Assembly (NCBI GenBank): GCA_003151515.1 | Contig: PLXS01000022.1 | Location: 1 to 64,000, forward strand | Source: Opitutaceae bacterium | Lineage (GTDB): Bacteria; Verrucomicrobiota; Verrucomicrobiia; Opitutales; Opitutaceae | Direction: 5' to 3' | DNA: 64,000 bases | Part shown: in pieces, positions 15,837 to 23,362 of the stretch | How positions within the stretch are numbered: the first letter of the stretch is position 1 | Layout: every line of letters begins with the position of its first letter | The notes under the pieces: generated by a model | Told to the model about the DNA's origin: nothing | The model's input: the letters and a program-made list of their open reading frames with translations, nothing else | Databases searched by the model: none | Made by a program: the position numbers and the translations under genes

Positions 15837-17177
15837 TCAAACGCCGAAGCCGGCCCGGTATTGCTTCGCGACGTATTCGTTCACGGCGGCGACGTTGGTA
15901 ACCTTCATCGCGGCCGAATCCCACTCGATGCGGCGCCTGGCGCGAATGGCGACGTTGCCCAGGACGACCGACTCGGTCAGGCGTGAAGAGTACTCGAAGT
16001 TGGACCCCGCGGCGACGCCCCCCTTGCAGGCCCGCGCCCACTCCAGGAAGTGGCTCATGCCGACGCGTGCAATCGTCTTTGCGGGCAGGCTCGGCGCGAC
16101 CTGCTTCATCCTGGCCTCCGGTATGATCCGGATGCTCCCGTAGTAGGTGTCGCACAGGACTGTCGCCTTGGAGCCGACGAGCAGCGTCCCGTTGTCCTGG
16201 AGCCTGCGGCCCTCCTCGAGCTCCGGCGGGTACGGGGGCGTGAGGCCGCCGTCGTACCAGGTCCAGCGAACGGGCGGCATGGCGCCGCGCGCTGGGAACT
16301 CAAGGCGCACGACCGAGGCGCCCGGCGGGCTGATCTCGGTCTGGATGCCGCCGATCGGATCGACCGACGTCGGCGCGGTCAGGCCCAGGGCCCAGTATGC
16401 GCCGTCCATGATGTGGCAGCCCATGTCGCCCAGGGCGCCGCTTCCGAAGTCCCAGAATCCGCGCCAGGTGAAGGGCAGGTAGGCCGGGTCGTACTCGCGC
16501 GGCTGCGCGACGCCGAGCCAGAGGTCCCAGTCCAGGGTATGGGGGACAACCGGCATCATCTTGCTGTGATCCAGGGGCTTGACGCCCTGCGGCCAGATCG
16601 GCCTGTCGGTCCAGCTGTGCACCTCGCGCACATCGCCCAGGATGCCGGCGTCGACCCACTCCTTGAGAAGCCTCGCGCCCTCGCCGGCGTGGCCCTGGTT
16701 GCCCATCTGGGTCGCCACCTTCGCCTCGCGGGCCGCCTGCGCCAGGCGCCGGGCCTCCGCCACCGTGTGCGTCAGCGGCTTCTCCACGAACACGTGCTTG
16801 CCGTGCGCGATCGCCGCCATGGCGATCGGGAAATGCATGTGGTCGGGCGTCGAGACCGTGACGGCGTCGATGCTGCCCCCCATCTTGTCGAGCATGACCC
16901 GGAAGTCGCGGAAATGCGGGACGGACGGGAATTCCGCGTACGCCTTCGCCGCGCGCTCGTCGTCCACGTCGCAGAAGGCGACCAGGTTCTCGCCCTTGAG
17001 CCCCTGGACCGCGTCGTAGCCGCGGCCCCCAACGCCGCAGCAGGCGACGTTAAGCTTGTTGTTCGGCGACTGCCCGCCGGCGCCCTGCGACCGAAGGATG
17101 TTCGGCAGCGAGGCCGCCGCTGTGGCCAGCGTGGCGGCTTTGATGAAGGTGCGGCGGTTCATGCTCTTGGAGTCCAT
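15837..17177 (-). CDS. Tat-exported Gfo/Idh/MocA oxidoreductase
   Basis: The 446-residue protein starts MDSKSMNRRTFIKAATLA, a Tat signal with the NRRTFIK box. The nucleotide fold reads LNVACCGVGGRG and the catalytic motif HVFVEKPLTHT is canonical. FGSGALGDMGCHIMDGAYWA marks the conserved active-site helix. It is the first gene of the minus-strand run that continues through DoxX-like, Gfo/Idh, discoidin, GT-C, GT2 and apbE genes. A longer N-terminus is open but lies before the Tat motif and is unlikely. Substrate unknown; sugar or sugar-lactone chemistry is the family norm. Confidence 0.91.
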   Translation of the reverse strand: MDSKSMNRRTFIKAATLATAAASLPNILRSQGAGGQSPNNKLNVACCGVGGRGYDAVQGLKGENLVAFCDVDDERAAKAYAEFPSVPHFRDFRVMLDKMGGSIDAVTVSTPDHMHFPIAMAAIAHGKHVFVEKPLTHTVAEARRLAQAAREAKVATQMGNQGHAGEGARLLKEWVDAGILGDVREVHSWTDRPIWPQGVKPLDHSKMMPVVPHTLDWDLWLGVAQPREYDPAYLPFTWRGFWDFGSGALGDMGCHIMDGAYWALGLTAPTSVDPIGGIQTEISPPGASVVRLEFPARGAMPPVRWTWYDGGLTPPYPPELEEGRRLQDNGTLLVGSKATVLCDTYYGSIRIIPEARMKQVAPSLPAKTIARVGMSHFLEWARACKGGVAAGSNFEYSSRLTESVVLGNVAIRARRRIEWDSAAMKVTNVAAVNEYVAKQYRAGFGV

Positions 17178-17476
17178 TTTCTTGCTGGGGTTTGGGATGG
17201 GGCCCGGCATGGGCCGGGCGTTGTTTGGAAGGGGGGTTTCTCGGCGGGCGGGGGCAACGCCGCGCAAGGGTGTCCGGCCCGTCGACCATGCCCAATGTGT
17301 GTGAAGTTCAACCGGACGCCAAGAAAGACCTTGTGATTAATCGAAGAAATTTCCCGGGCCCGGAACCGCGCGCCAGGTGAGACAGCCTCGCAAGCCGCAC
17401 GGCTTGCAAAGGCGCGGATGCTGCCCATACATCCTGCAGACACCTCCCCCCAAGGGCCGGGCGTCCCCTTCCCCCG
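17178..17476. other. Divergent intergenic region between two Gfo/Idh genes
   Basis: This spacer of about 300 bases should carry promoters for both divergent oxidoreductase runs. The part around 17290-17350 is richer in A/T (for example GTGATTAATCGAAGAAATTT) and is the likeliest promoter area. I see no definite operator or RNA. Confidence 0.35.
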
Positions 17477-18853
17477 ATGAATAACCCCATGCAGGACAAG
17501 GCGCGCTTCGCCGCCAAGGAATTCCAAGTCTCGCGCAGATCCTTCATAGCGAAGGTCGCGACCATAGCCGCGGCGACGGGGCTCCCCACTTGGTTCGTCG
17601 AGCGCCAGCTCCTGGGCGCGCAGGAGGCGGCCGCCGCCCCATCGCCGAACGACCGCCCGGGAATCGCCCTCATCGGCTGCGGCGGCATGGGCAAGGGCGA
17701 CGCGACGAACGCGGCCAACCACGGCGACATTGTCGCGGTGTGCGACGTCGACGACGCGCACGCAGCCGAGGCCGCCGCGAAGTTCACCGTGGACGGAAAG
17801 GCGCCGGCGACCTACAGCGACTTCCGCAGGGTCCTCGAGCGCAAGGACGTCCACGTGGTGGTGAACGCGACGCCCGACCACTGGCACTCGCTCATCAACA
17901 TCGCCGCCGCCAAGGCCGGCAAGGACATCTACGGGGAAAAGCCGCTCACCCTCACGATCGACGAGGGCCGCCATGTCATCGACGCGGTGCGCTCCCACGG
18001 CACGGTCCTTCAGACGGGCACCCAGCAGCGCAGCTCCCAGCGCTTCCGGCTCGCGTGCGAGCTCGTGCGCAACGGGCGGATCGGCGCCCTGAAGCAGGCC
18101 GAGGTGTGGCTGCCCGCGGGGCTGCGCGACGGCCCGTTCGCCCCCGAGAAGGTGCCCGCCGGGCTCAACTGGGACTTCTGGCAGGGGCAGGCTCCGAGCT
18201 TCCCGTACGTGAAGCAGCGCTGCCACACGTATTTCCGCTACTGGTATGAGTACTCGGGCGGGACGATGACCGACTGGGGCGCACACCACAACGACATCGC
18301 CTACTGGGCCATCGGCCTGAAGGCGCCGCGCGAGGTCGAGGGCAAGGCGCTATCGCAGCCCATTCCCGGCGGCTACACTACGTTCGCCGAGTACGAGGTG
18401 AAGTACACGTACGCGAACGGCATCGTGCTCCTCGTCCACACGACCAAGGACGACAATATCTACGGGGAAATCGTGAACCCGAAGGGCCAGCGAAACGGCA
18501 TACGCTTCGAGGGGACTGGCGGCTGGATCTGGGTCAACAGGCACGAGATCACGGCCAGCGACCCGGAGCTGCTGCGCGCCCCCCTGCCCTCGGACGCGGT
18601 CCGGCTCTACGTGAGCAACGACCACATGGGCAACTTCTTCGACTGCGTGCGCTCGCGCAAGCTGCCGATCTGCGACGTCGAGACCGGCCACCGCTCCGCC
18701 ACCATGTGCCATCTGGGGGCGATCGCCCTAAGGACCGGCAAGAAGCTCGTCTGGGACTATGACCTCGAGCAGTTCGTTGGCGACAACTCCCACACGGCGA
18801 ACCGCTACATCGCCCGGGAGATGCGCAAGCCCTACTCGTACGATTTTGTCTAA
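17477..18853 (+). CDS. Tat-exported Gfo/Idh/MocA oxidoreductase
   Basis: The 458-residue protein has a Tat signal with SRRSFIAKVAT near residue 19, Rossmann text GIALIGCGGMGKGD, the motif IYGEKPLTLT and the helix SGGTMTDWGAHHNDIAYWA. It is exported, probably with NAD(P) bound, and is divergent from the paralogue on the other strand. It heads a plus-strand run with a DUF2905 gene, a double VOC gene and an EVE gene. The C-terminal ANRYIAREMRKPYSYDF is the usual end of this PVC subfamily. Substrate unknown. Confidence 0.91.
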   Translation: MNNPMQDKARFAAKEFQVSRRSFIAKVATIAAATGLPTWFVERQLLGAQEAAAAPSPNDRPGIALIGCGGMGKGDATNAANHGDIVAVCDVDDAHAAEAAAKFTVDGKAPATYSDFRRVLERKDVHVVVNATPDHWHSLINIAAAKAGKDIYGEKPLTLTIDEGRHVIDAVRSHGTVLQTGTQQRSSQRFRLACELVRNGRIGALKQAEVWLPAGLRDGPFAPEKVPAGLNWDFWQGQAPSFPYVKQRCHTYFRYWYEYSGGTMTDWGAHHNDIAYWAIGLKAPREVEGKALSQPIPGGYTTFAEYEVKYTYANGIVLLVHTTKDDNIYGEIVNPKGQRNGIRFEGTGGWIWVNRHEITASDPELLRAPLPSDAVRLYVSNDHMGNFFDCVRSRKLPICDVETGHRSATMCHLGAIALRTGKKLVWDYDLEQFVGDNSHTANRYIAREMRKPYSYDFV

Positions 18854-18869
18854 GGGCGCGGCCCCTCCC

Positions 18870-19088
18870 GTGTCAGACCTTGGAAAACCCCTCGTTGTCA
18901 TCGGCCTTGGCATCGCGGCGGCCGGGGCCGTCCTTTGGTCCGGCCTGGGCCGCTCCTGGATAGGGCGGCTGCCCGGCGACATCCACGTGCGCCGGGGCGG
19001 GGCCGACTTCTACTTCCCGCTGGCGACATGCGTCGTCCTGAGCGTTGCCCTGAGCCTGGTCGCGTGGCTCGTCCGCGGCCGCCACTAG
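18870..19088 (+). CDS. DUF2905 family membrane protein
   Basis: The 72-residue protein starts at GTG, 16 bases after the oxidoreductase. Two hydrophobic helices flank WIGRLPGDIHVRRGGADFYF, which is the hallmark of DUF2905 (GRLPGDI followed by FYFP). Function of this widespread small membrane protein is unknown. The GTG start is preferred because the family is about this length and upstream residues in the frame are low quality. Confidence 0.88.
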   Translation: MSDLGKPLVVIGLGIAAAGAVLWSGLGRSWIGRLPGDIHVRRGGADFYFPLATCVVLSVALSLVAWLVRGRH

Positions 19089-19097
19089 CCACCCCGC

Positions 19098-20078
19098 ATG
19101 AACTCGCGACACCTCATGTTGGCGGCCGCCGCCGCCGCGGCGGCGCTCCCCGGCATGCTCGGCGCCGACGAGGCCCCCTCCCCCAGGCGCCCGAGGATTA
19201 CCGGCCTCTCGCACGTGGCGCTCTGGGTCAGGGACCTGGAGCGCTCCAGGGCGTTCTACGAGGGCTTCCTGGGCTTCGGCGAGCCGTACTCGCTCAAGGG
19301 CGACTCGGGCGCGGTGCAGATCGCCTGGATAAAGATAAACGACCGCCAGTCCGTGGAGCTCTTCCCGACCGGCGGGGGCGCGCCCAAGGACGGCGACAGC
19401 CTTTACCACATCGCCCTCGAGACCGACGACGCGCAGGGGATGCTCGACTACCTCAGGTCCAGGGGCGTCAAGGGCCCCGGGGGCCAGCCCCTGCCCGAGA
19501 AGGCCAAGGCGGGCAGGATCGGCAACCTCAACTACTTCACCGAGGACCCGGACGGCCACATCGTCGAGTTCACGCAGTACCTGCCGGACGGATGGACGAT
19601 GCAGAAGGCCGGGCAGTCCATGCCTGCGACCCGGATCGCGTGGCGCATGAGCCACGCGGGGATCACCGTCGCAAACCTCGAGGCCTCCCTGCGCTTCTAC
19701 AGGGACATCCTGGGCTTGCGCGAGTTCTGGAGGGGAAGCTCGGACGGGAAGACGCTCAGCTGGGTGAACCTGCGGGCGCCGGAGGGCCGCGACTACATCG
19801 AGCTCATGCTCTGCGGCGCAAGGCCCGACACCGAGCGCCTCCACGTGCTCAACCACCTCTGCCTCGAGGTCCCGGACGCGCAGGCAGCCGGGGACGAGCT
19901 GAAGTCGCGCACCCTGCCGGCGGGCTGCAAGGCGCCCAACCCGCCCAGGGTCGGCGTGAACAGGAGGCGCCAGGTCAACTGCTACGACCCTGACGGGACG
20001 CGCGTCGAGGTGATGGAGGCGAACACCGTGGACGGAAGGCCCGCGCCGCCGTCGTCGGCCCCCGCGCCGGGCGGCTGA
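19098..20078 (+). CDS. Secreted protein with two VOC (glyoxalase-like) domains
   Basis: The 326-residue protein has a signal peptide rich in Ala (ends near PGMLGA). Two VOC modules are visible: the first from ITGLSHVALWVRDLERSRAF to YFTEDPDGHIVEFTQYL, the second from SHAGITVANLEASLRFYRD to CYDPDGTRVEVME. The His and Glu that usually bind metal are present in each (SHVAL/IVEFT and SHAGI/VEVME). VOC proteins include dioxygenases, glyoxalases and fosfomycin-type transferases. It lies 9 bases after DUF2905 and near the exported Gfo/Idh gene, so extracytoplasmic metabolism of an aromatic or sugar compound is possible. Confidence 0.85.
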   Translation: MNSRHLMLAAAAAAAALPGMLGADEAPSPRRPRITGLSHVALWVRDLERSRAFYEGFLGFGEPYSLKGDSGAVQIAWIKINDRQSVELFPTGGGAPKDGDSLYHIALETDDAQGMLDYLRSRGVKGPGGQPLPEKAKAGRIGNLNYFTEDPDGHIVEFTQYLPDGWTMQKAGQSMPATRIAWRMSHAGITVANLEASLRFYRDILGLREFWRGSSDGKTLSWVNLRAPEGRDYIELMLCGARPDTERLHVLNHLCLEVPDAQAAGDELKSRTLPAGCKAPNPPRVGVNRRRQVNCYDPDGTRVEVMEANTVDGRPAPPSSAPAPGG

Positions 20079-20104
20079 ACGCGCGCCCGGACAATCCCCC
20101 TCCC

Positions 20105-20557
20105 ATGACCACGCGCGCCGCATCGCCCGGAGCAGCGGCCGCCCGGGCTGCGGCGGGCCACTGGCTGGTGAAGCAGGAGCCGGACAGCTACAGCTGGGCC
20201 GACTTCGCGCGGGAGGGCCGCGCCGGCTGGGAGGGCGTGCGCAACTACCAGGCGCAAAACAACCTCAGGCTCATGAAGCCGGGCGACCCGGTCCTCTTCT
20301 ACGCGAGCGGCGACGCAAGGAGCGTCGTCGGGATCGCGGCGGTCGCCAGGGCCGCCTACCCCGACCCGACCGCGGACGAGCCGGGCTGGGTTGCCGTGGA
20401 CCTCAGGCCCGACCGCCCGCTTCCGCGCCCGGTCACCCTTGCGCGGATCAAGGCGGAGCCCTCGCTGCGCGACATCCTGCTCGTGAGGAACAGCCGCCTT
20501 TCGGTGATGCCTCTCCCGCGGGAGGCGTTCCTAAGGATTGTCGCGATGGGAAGCTAG
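20105..20557 (+). CDS. EVE domain protein
   Basis: The 150-residue protein shows the EVE signature WLVKQEPDSYSW near residue 20, then GVRNYQAQNNLRLMKPGDPVLFYASG, and ends with LSVMPLPREAFLRIV. EVE domains (YTH/PUA-like) bind modified bases or RNA, and the thymocyte nuclear protein 1 subgroup is typical at this size. The N-terminus carries an Ala-rich tail of about 18 residues. It ends convergently 11 bases from the SDR gene. Cellular target unknown. Confidence 0.9.
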   Translation: MTTRAASPGAAAARAAAGHWLVKQEPDSYSWADFAREGRAGWEGVRNYQAQNNLRLMKPGDPVLFYASGDARSVVGIAAVARAAYPDPTADEPGWVAVDLRPDRPLPRPVTLARIKAEPSLRDILLVRNSRLSVMPLPREAFLRIVAMGS

Positions 20558-20567
20558 ACGGGGCGCC

Positions 20568-21317
20568 TCAGTGCTGCCCCGCCAGCATGTCGTTGAACTG
20601 CGTGACGAAGGCGGCCTCGCCGGGGCCCGGGTTGTTGCGCAGCATCTTGACGCGCTCGACCAGCACCTCCTCCGAATCCGTGCCGAGCACGCCGAGCGTC
20701 TCCTCTATGAAGCTCGCCAGGGGCATGGCGCGCGCCTCGCTCTTGCTGTTGAGAAGGTCGGTCTGCACCCACGGCGGCGCCACCTCGAGCACCCTGACCG
20801 AGGTGCCCCTGAGCTTGTACCTGAGCGACATCGTGTACGAGTGAAGGGCCGCCTTGGTGGCCGAGTACACCGCCGTCGCGGCCAGCGGCACGAACGCGAG
20901 GCCCGAGGAAACATTTATCACGGTCGCCGACGGCTGCCTCTTGAGGTGCTCGACCAGCGCCGAGGTCACCCGAATCGGCCCCAGGAGGTTGGTCGTCACG
21001 GTCGACACCAGGAGCTCGTCGTCGACGGCGCCCGAGGCGTCGTCGATGCGCATGATGCCCGCGTTGTTTATGAGGACGTTTAGCTCCGGGTGGCTCGCGG
21101 CCAGCTGGCGAGCGACCGCGGCGATGCTCGCCGGGTCGCCGACATCCAGCTCGACGCACTGCATCCCGCGGTTCGCCCGCGTCGTCTCCTCAAGATGGCC
21201 CCTGCGCCGGCCAGCAATGACGACCTGGTTGCCCAGCCTGTGGAGCGCCTCGGCGAGCCCCCGCCCGATCCCTGAGCCGCCGCCCGTGATGAAGATGGTG
21301 TTTCCGGTGAGTTTCAT
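20568..21317 (-). CDS. Short-chain dehydrogenase, DltE-like
   Basis: The 249-residue Rossmann protein has the NAD(P) loop TGGGSGIGRG, the NNAG motif (LINNAGIM), the catalytic Ser in VINVSSGLAF and the YSATK tetrad Tyr/Lys. The opening MKLTGNTIFITGGGSGIGRG and the NPGPGEAAFVTQFNDML end are typical of the DltE-like subfamily. It is cytoplasmic. It stands alone on the minus strand, divergent from the GrpB gene, so context gives no substrate. Confidence 0.9.
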   Translation of the reverse strand: MKLTGNTIFITGGGSGIGRGLAEALHRLGNQVVIAGRRRGHLEETTRANRGMQCVELDVGDPASIAAVARQLAASHPELNVLINNAGIMRIDDASGAVDDELLVSTVTTNLLGPIRVTSALVEHLKRQPSATVINVSSGLAFVPLAATAVYSATKAALHSYTMSLRYKLRGTSVRVLEVAPPWVQTDLLNSKSEARAMPLASFIEETLGVLGTDSEEVLVERVKMLRNNPGPGEAAFVTQFNDMLAGQH

Positions 21318-21414
21318 GGGTGTGACGCTTGTCTACACCAGCCGGCGGCCCGGCGCAACCCGAGGGCAAGGACTGTCGCGTCACAGGTTAAACCCGCCAG
21401 GGCCCCATCGCACC

Positions 21415-21984
21415 ATGCCCGCCATGCCGCCGCCAATCCCGGTCCTCCTTGCGCCCTATGACCCCGAGTGGCCCCGGTTGGCGCCAGCCCACGCGCAGCG
21501 ACTGAGCGCGCTTGGCCCAGTCCTTGTTGCGGTCCACCACATCGGCTCGACCTCGGTGCCCGGCCTGGCGGCCAAGCCGATCATTGAGCTGATGCCCCTG
21601 GTGACCTCCCTGGCCGGCCTCGACCGGGAGCGCCGGCGCGTGGAGGCGCTCGGCTACGGCTGGCACGGGGAGCTGGACATCCCGGGAAGGCGCTACTGCA
21701 CGCTTGCGAACGATTCCGGCGTCCGCCGCGTGCAGCTTCACTTCTTCCAGGCGGACTCGCCCCATGTCGCGCGCCATGTCGCCTTCAGGGACTACCTGCG
21801 CTCCCGGCCCGATGTCGCCAGGACCTACGAGGAGGAAAAGCGCCGCGCCCAGGGGCTTCATCCCCTCGACTCCCACGCCTATGCCGACGAGAAGGCCGCG
21901 TGGGTTCGGACAAGGGAAGCCGAAGCCATCGTTTGGTTCGCCGGTCAGCGCGGCACGGGGCGCACGGGCCAGGCCCCAGGCTGA
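21415..21984 (+). CDS. GrpB family (UPF0157) protein
   Basis: The 189-residue protein begins MPAMPPPIPVLLAPYDPEW and contains HHIGSTSVPGLAAKPIIELM, the GrpB signature related to nucleotidyltransferase folds (the GS motif and downstream acidic residues). YGWHGELDIPGRRYCT and QLHFFQADSPHVARHVAFRD also match. The biochemical role of the family is not settled; CoA-related and nucleotidyltransferase roles have been suggested. Monocistronic. Confidence 0.9.
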   Translation: MPAMPPPIPVLLAPYDPEWPRLAPAHAQRLSALGPVLVAVHHIGSTSVPGLAAKPIIELMPLVTSLAGLDRERRRVEALGYGWHGELDIPGRRYCTLANDSGVRRVQLHFFQADSPHVARHVAFRDYLRSRPDVARTYEEEKRRAQGLHPLDSHAYADEKAAWVRTREAEAIVWFAGQRGTGRTGQAPG

Positions 21985-22101
21985 GACCCGCGCCGCGGGA
22001 CGCCTGCCCAGGCCGGCCTTGCGAAGTCGGCTAAATCCCGGTATTTTGAATCCCCGACACCTGCAGGACCGTCTAGCTACGCGGGAAAGCACGCCCACCC
22101 C

Positions 22102-23226
22102 ATGAAAACCCCATTGGTCATGCTCTGCGCGGTGATGTCCGCGGCCCCGGCGGGCGCCAACCCGTTCTTCGCCCTTTCCGACAGCGAGCAGATGACGGCG
22201 GTCGCCTCGAAGGCGTACAACGGCTATGTCCGCACGAAGAACGCGGACGGAACCTACAAGACCGAGCCCTACGCGTTCGGAAACGGCGGCGACCTCGGCG
22301 AATACACGGGCTACCTGCCGATGAGCGACCCCACCTTCGACGCCGTGGACTTCAGCTCGATCGCTCACATCGTCGCGGTCCCCCTCGCGAAGCAGAACTA
22401 TGTCCCCAGCTTCGACCCGAAGGCGACCAAGCTGTTCATCATGGTGTACTGGGGCCTGACGACCGGCGCCCGGAACATCCTGGACGGATACGGCCAGGAC
22501 GTGCTCAACTTCGCGAATGCCAAGCTGCTCGGCTTTGACACGGAGCCGCCCTTCGACGGCATGACGAACCCGATGGAGGACGCGGGCGCGTTCTTCTGGG
22601 GCCCCTCCTACAGGGAAAACTTCATGCGCAAGATGCACCAGGCGACGATGAGCCAGGTCGAGGTCAACCGCTACTACGTGATCCTGCGCGCGTACGACTT
22701 CCAGACGGCCTGGAAGGAGAAGAAGCTGAAGCTCCTCTGGGAGACGCGCTTCAGCCTGGGCCAGCGCCTCCACGACTTCGGAAGGGACCTCCCGGTGATG
22801 GCTCAGAGCGCCGGGGCATATTTCGGGCACGACAGCTACGGGCTGGTCTACAGGCCGGTGCCCGAGGGCCGCGTCGAGATCGGCCAGGCGACCGTCGTGG
22901 AGGACTCGGTCTCGAGCGGCGACGTCTCGGGAATCGCGGGCGACTGGCGCGGCAAGTCGCCCGCCTTCTCGCAGATCGTCGTGCACTTCGACAAGGGCGG
23001 CGCGTCGACCGTCGGGTACCCCATGGAGCACTGGACCGCCCCGGCGACCGTCACGGTGGCGGGCAGCGATGTCACGATCTGGGTTCCCGGCTGGGGCCTG
23101 TCCTTCCACGGCAAGATCAAGGCGAAGAGGATCACGGGGACCCTGGCACAGTACGGGCACGGCAGCTCCATGACGCTGTTCCGGGAATCCGCCGCGGCGG
23201 CGCCCGGGCTGGGGAACAACCCTTAG
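22102..23226 (+). CDS. Secreted protein of unknown function
   Basis: The 374-residue protein has a signal peptide (MKTPLVMLCAVMSAAPAGA) cleaved near residue 20. The mature protein is mixed alpha/beta with aromatic-rich segments (KLFIMVYWGLTTGARN, FWGPSYRENFMRKMHQATMS, YYVILRAYDFQTAWKEKKLK). The C-terminal 110 residues (TVVEDSVSSGDVSGIAGDW to ITGTLAQYGHGS) read like a beta-rich lipocalin or extracellular domain. I recognise no family. It lies 136 bases before the TonB receptor on the same strand and could be a partner in uptake of the same ligand. Confidence 0.7.
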   Translation: MKTPLVMLCAVMSAAPAGANPFFALSDSEQMTAVASKAYNGYVRTKNADGTYKTEPYAFGNGGDLGEYTGYLPMSDPTFDAVDFSSIAHIVAVPLAKQNYVPSFDPKATKLFIMVYWGLTTGARNILDGYGQDVLNFANAKLLGFDTEPPFDGMTNPMEDAGAFFWGPSYRENFMRKMHQATMSQVEVNRYYVILRAYDFQTAWKEKKLKLLWETRFSLGQRLHDFGRDLPVMAQSAGAYFGHDSYGLVYRPVPEGRVEIGQATVVEDSVSSGDVSGIAGDWRGKSPAFSQIVVHFDKGGASTVGYPMEHWTAPATVTVAGSDVTIWVPGWGLSFHGKIKAKRITGTLAQYGHGSSMTLFRESAAAAPGLGNNP

Positions 23227-23362
23227 GGCAGGCCCCGGGGCGCGGACCCGAGCCGGCGCGCCCGCGCACCCTTTCCGCCGCCGGGGCGCGGCGGCTCCAA
23301 ATGTCACCAAGTCGTCAAGGTGCCGTCGCGCCGGCGTTACGTGCCGACGGCAGAATGACGGA

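Noticed and set aside
23227-23362. Possible metabolite riboswitch before the TonB receptor
   Set aside because: The spacer is GC-rich with no B12- or TPP-box-like core and no conserved hairpin set.
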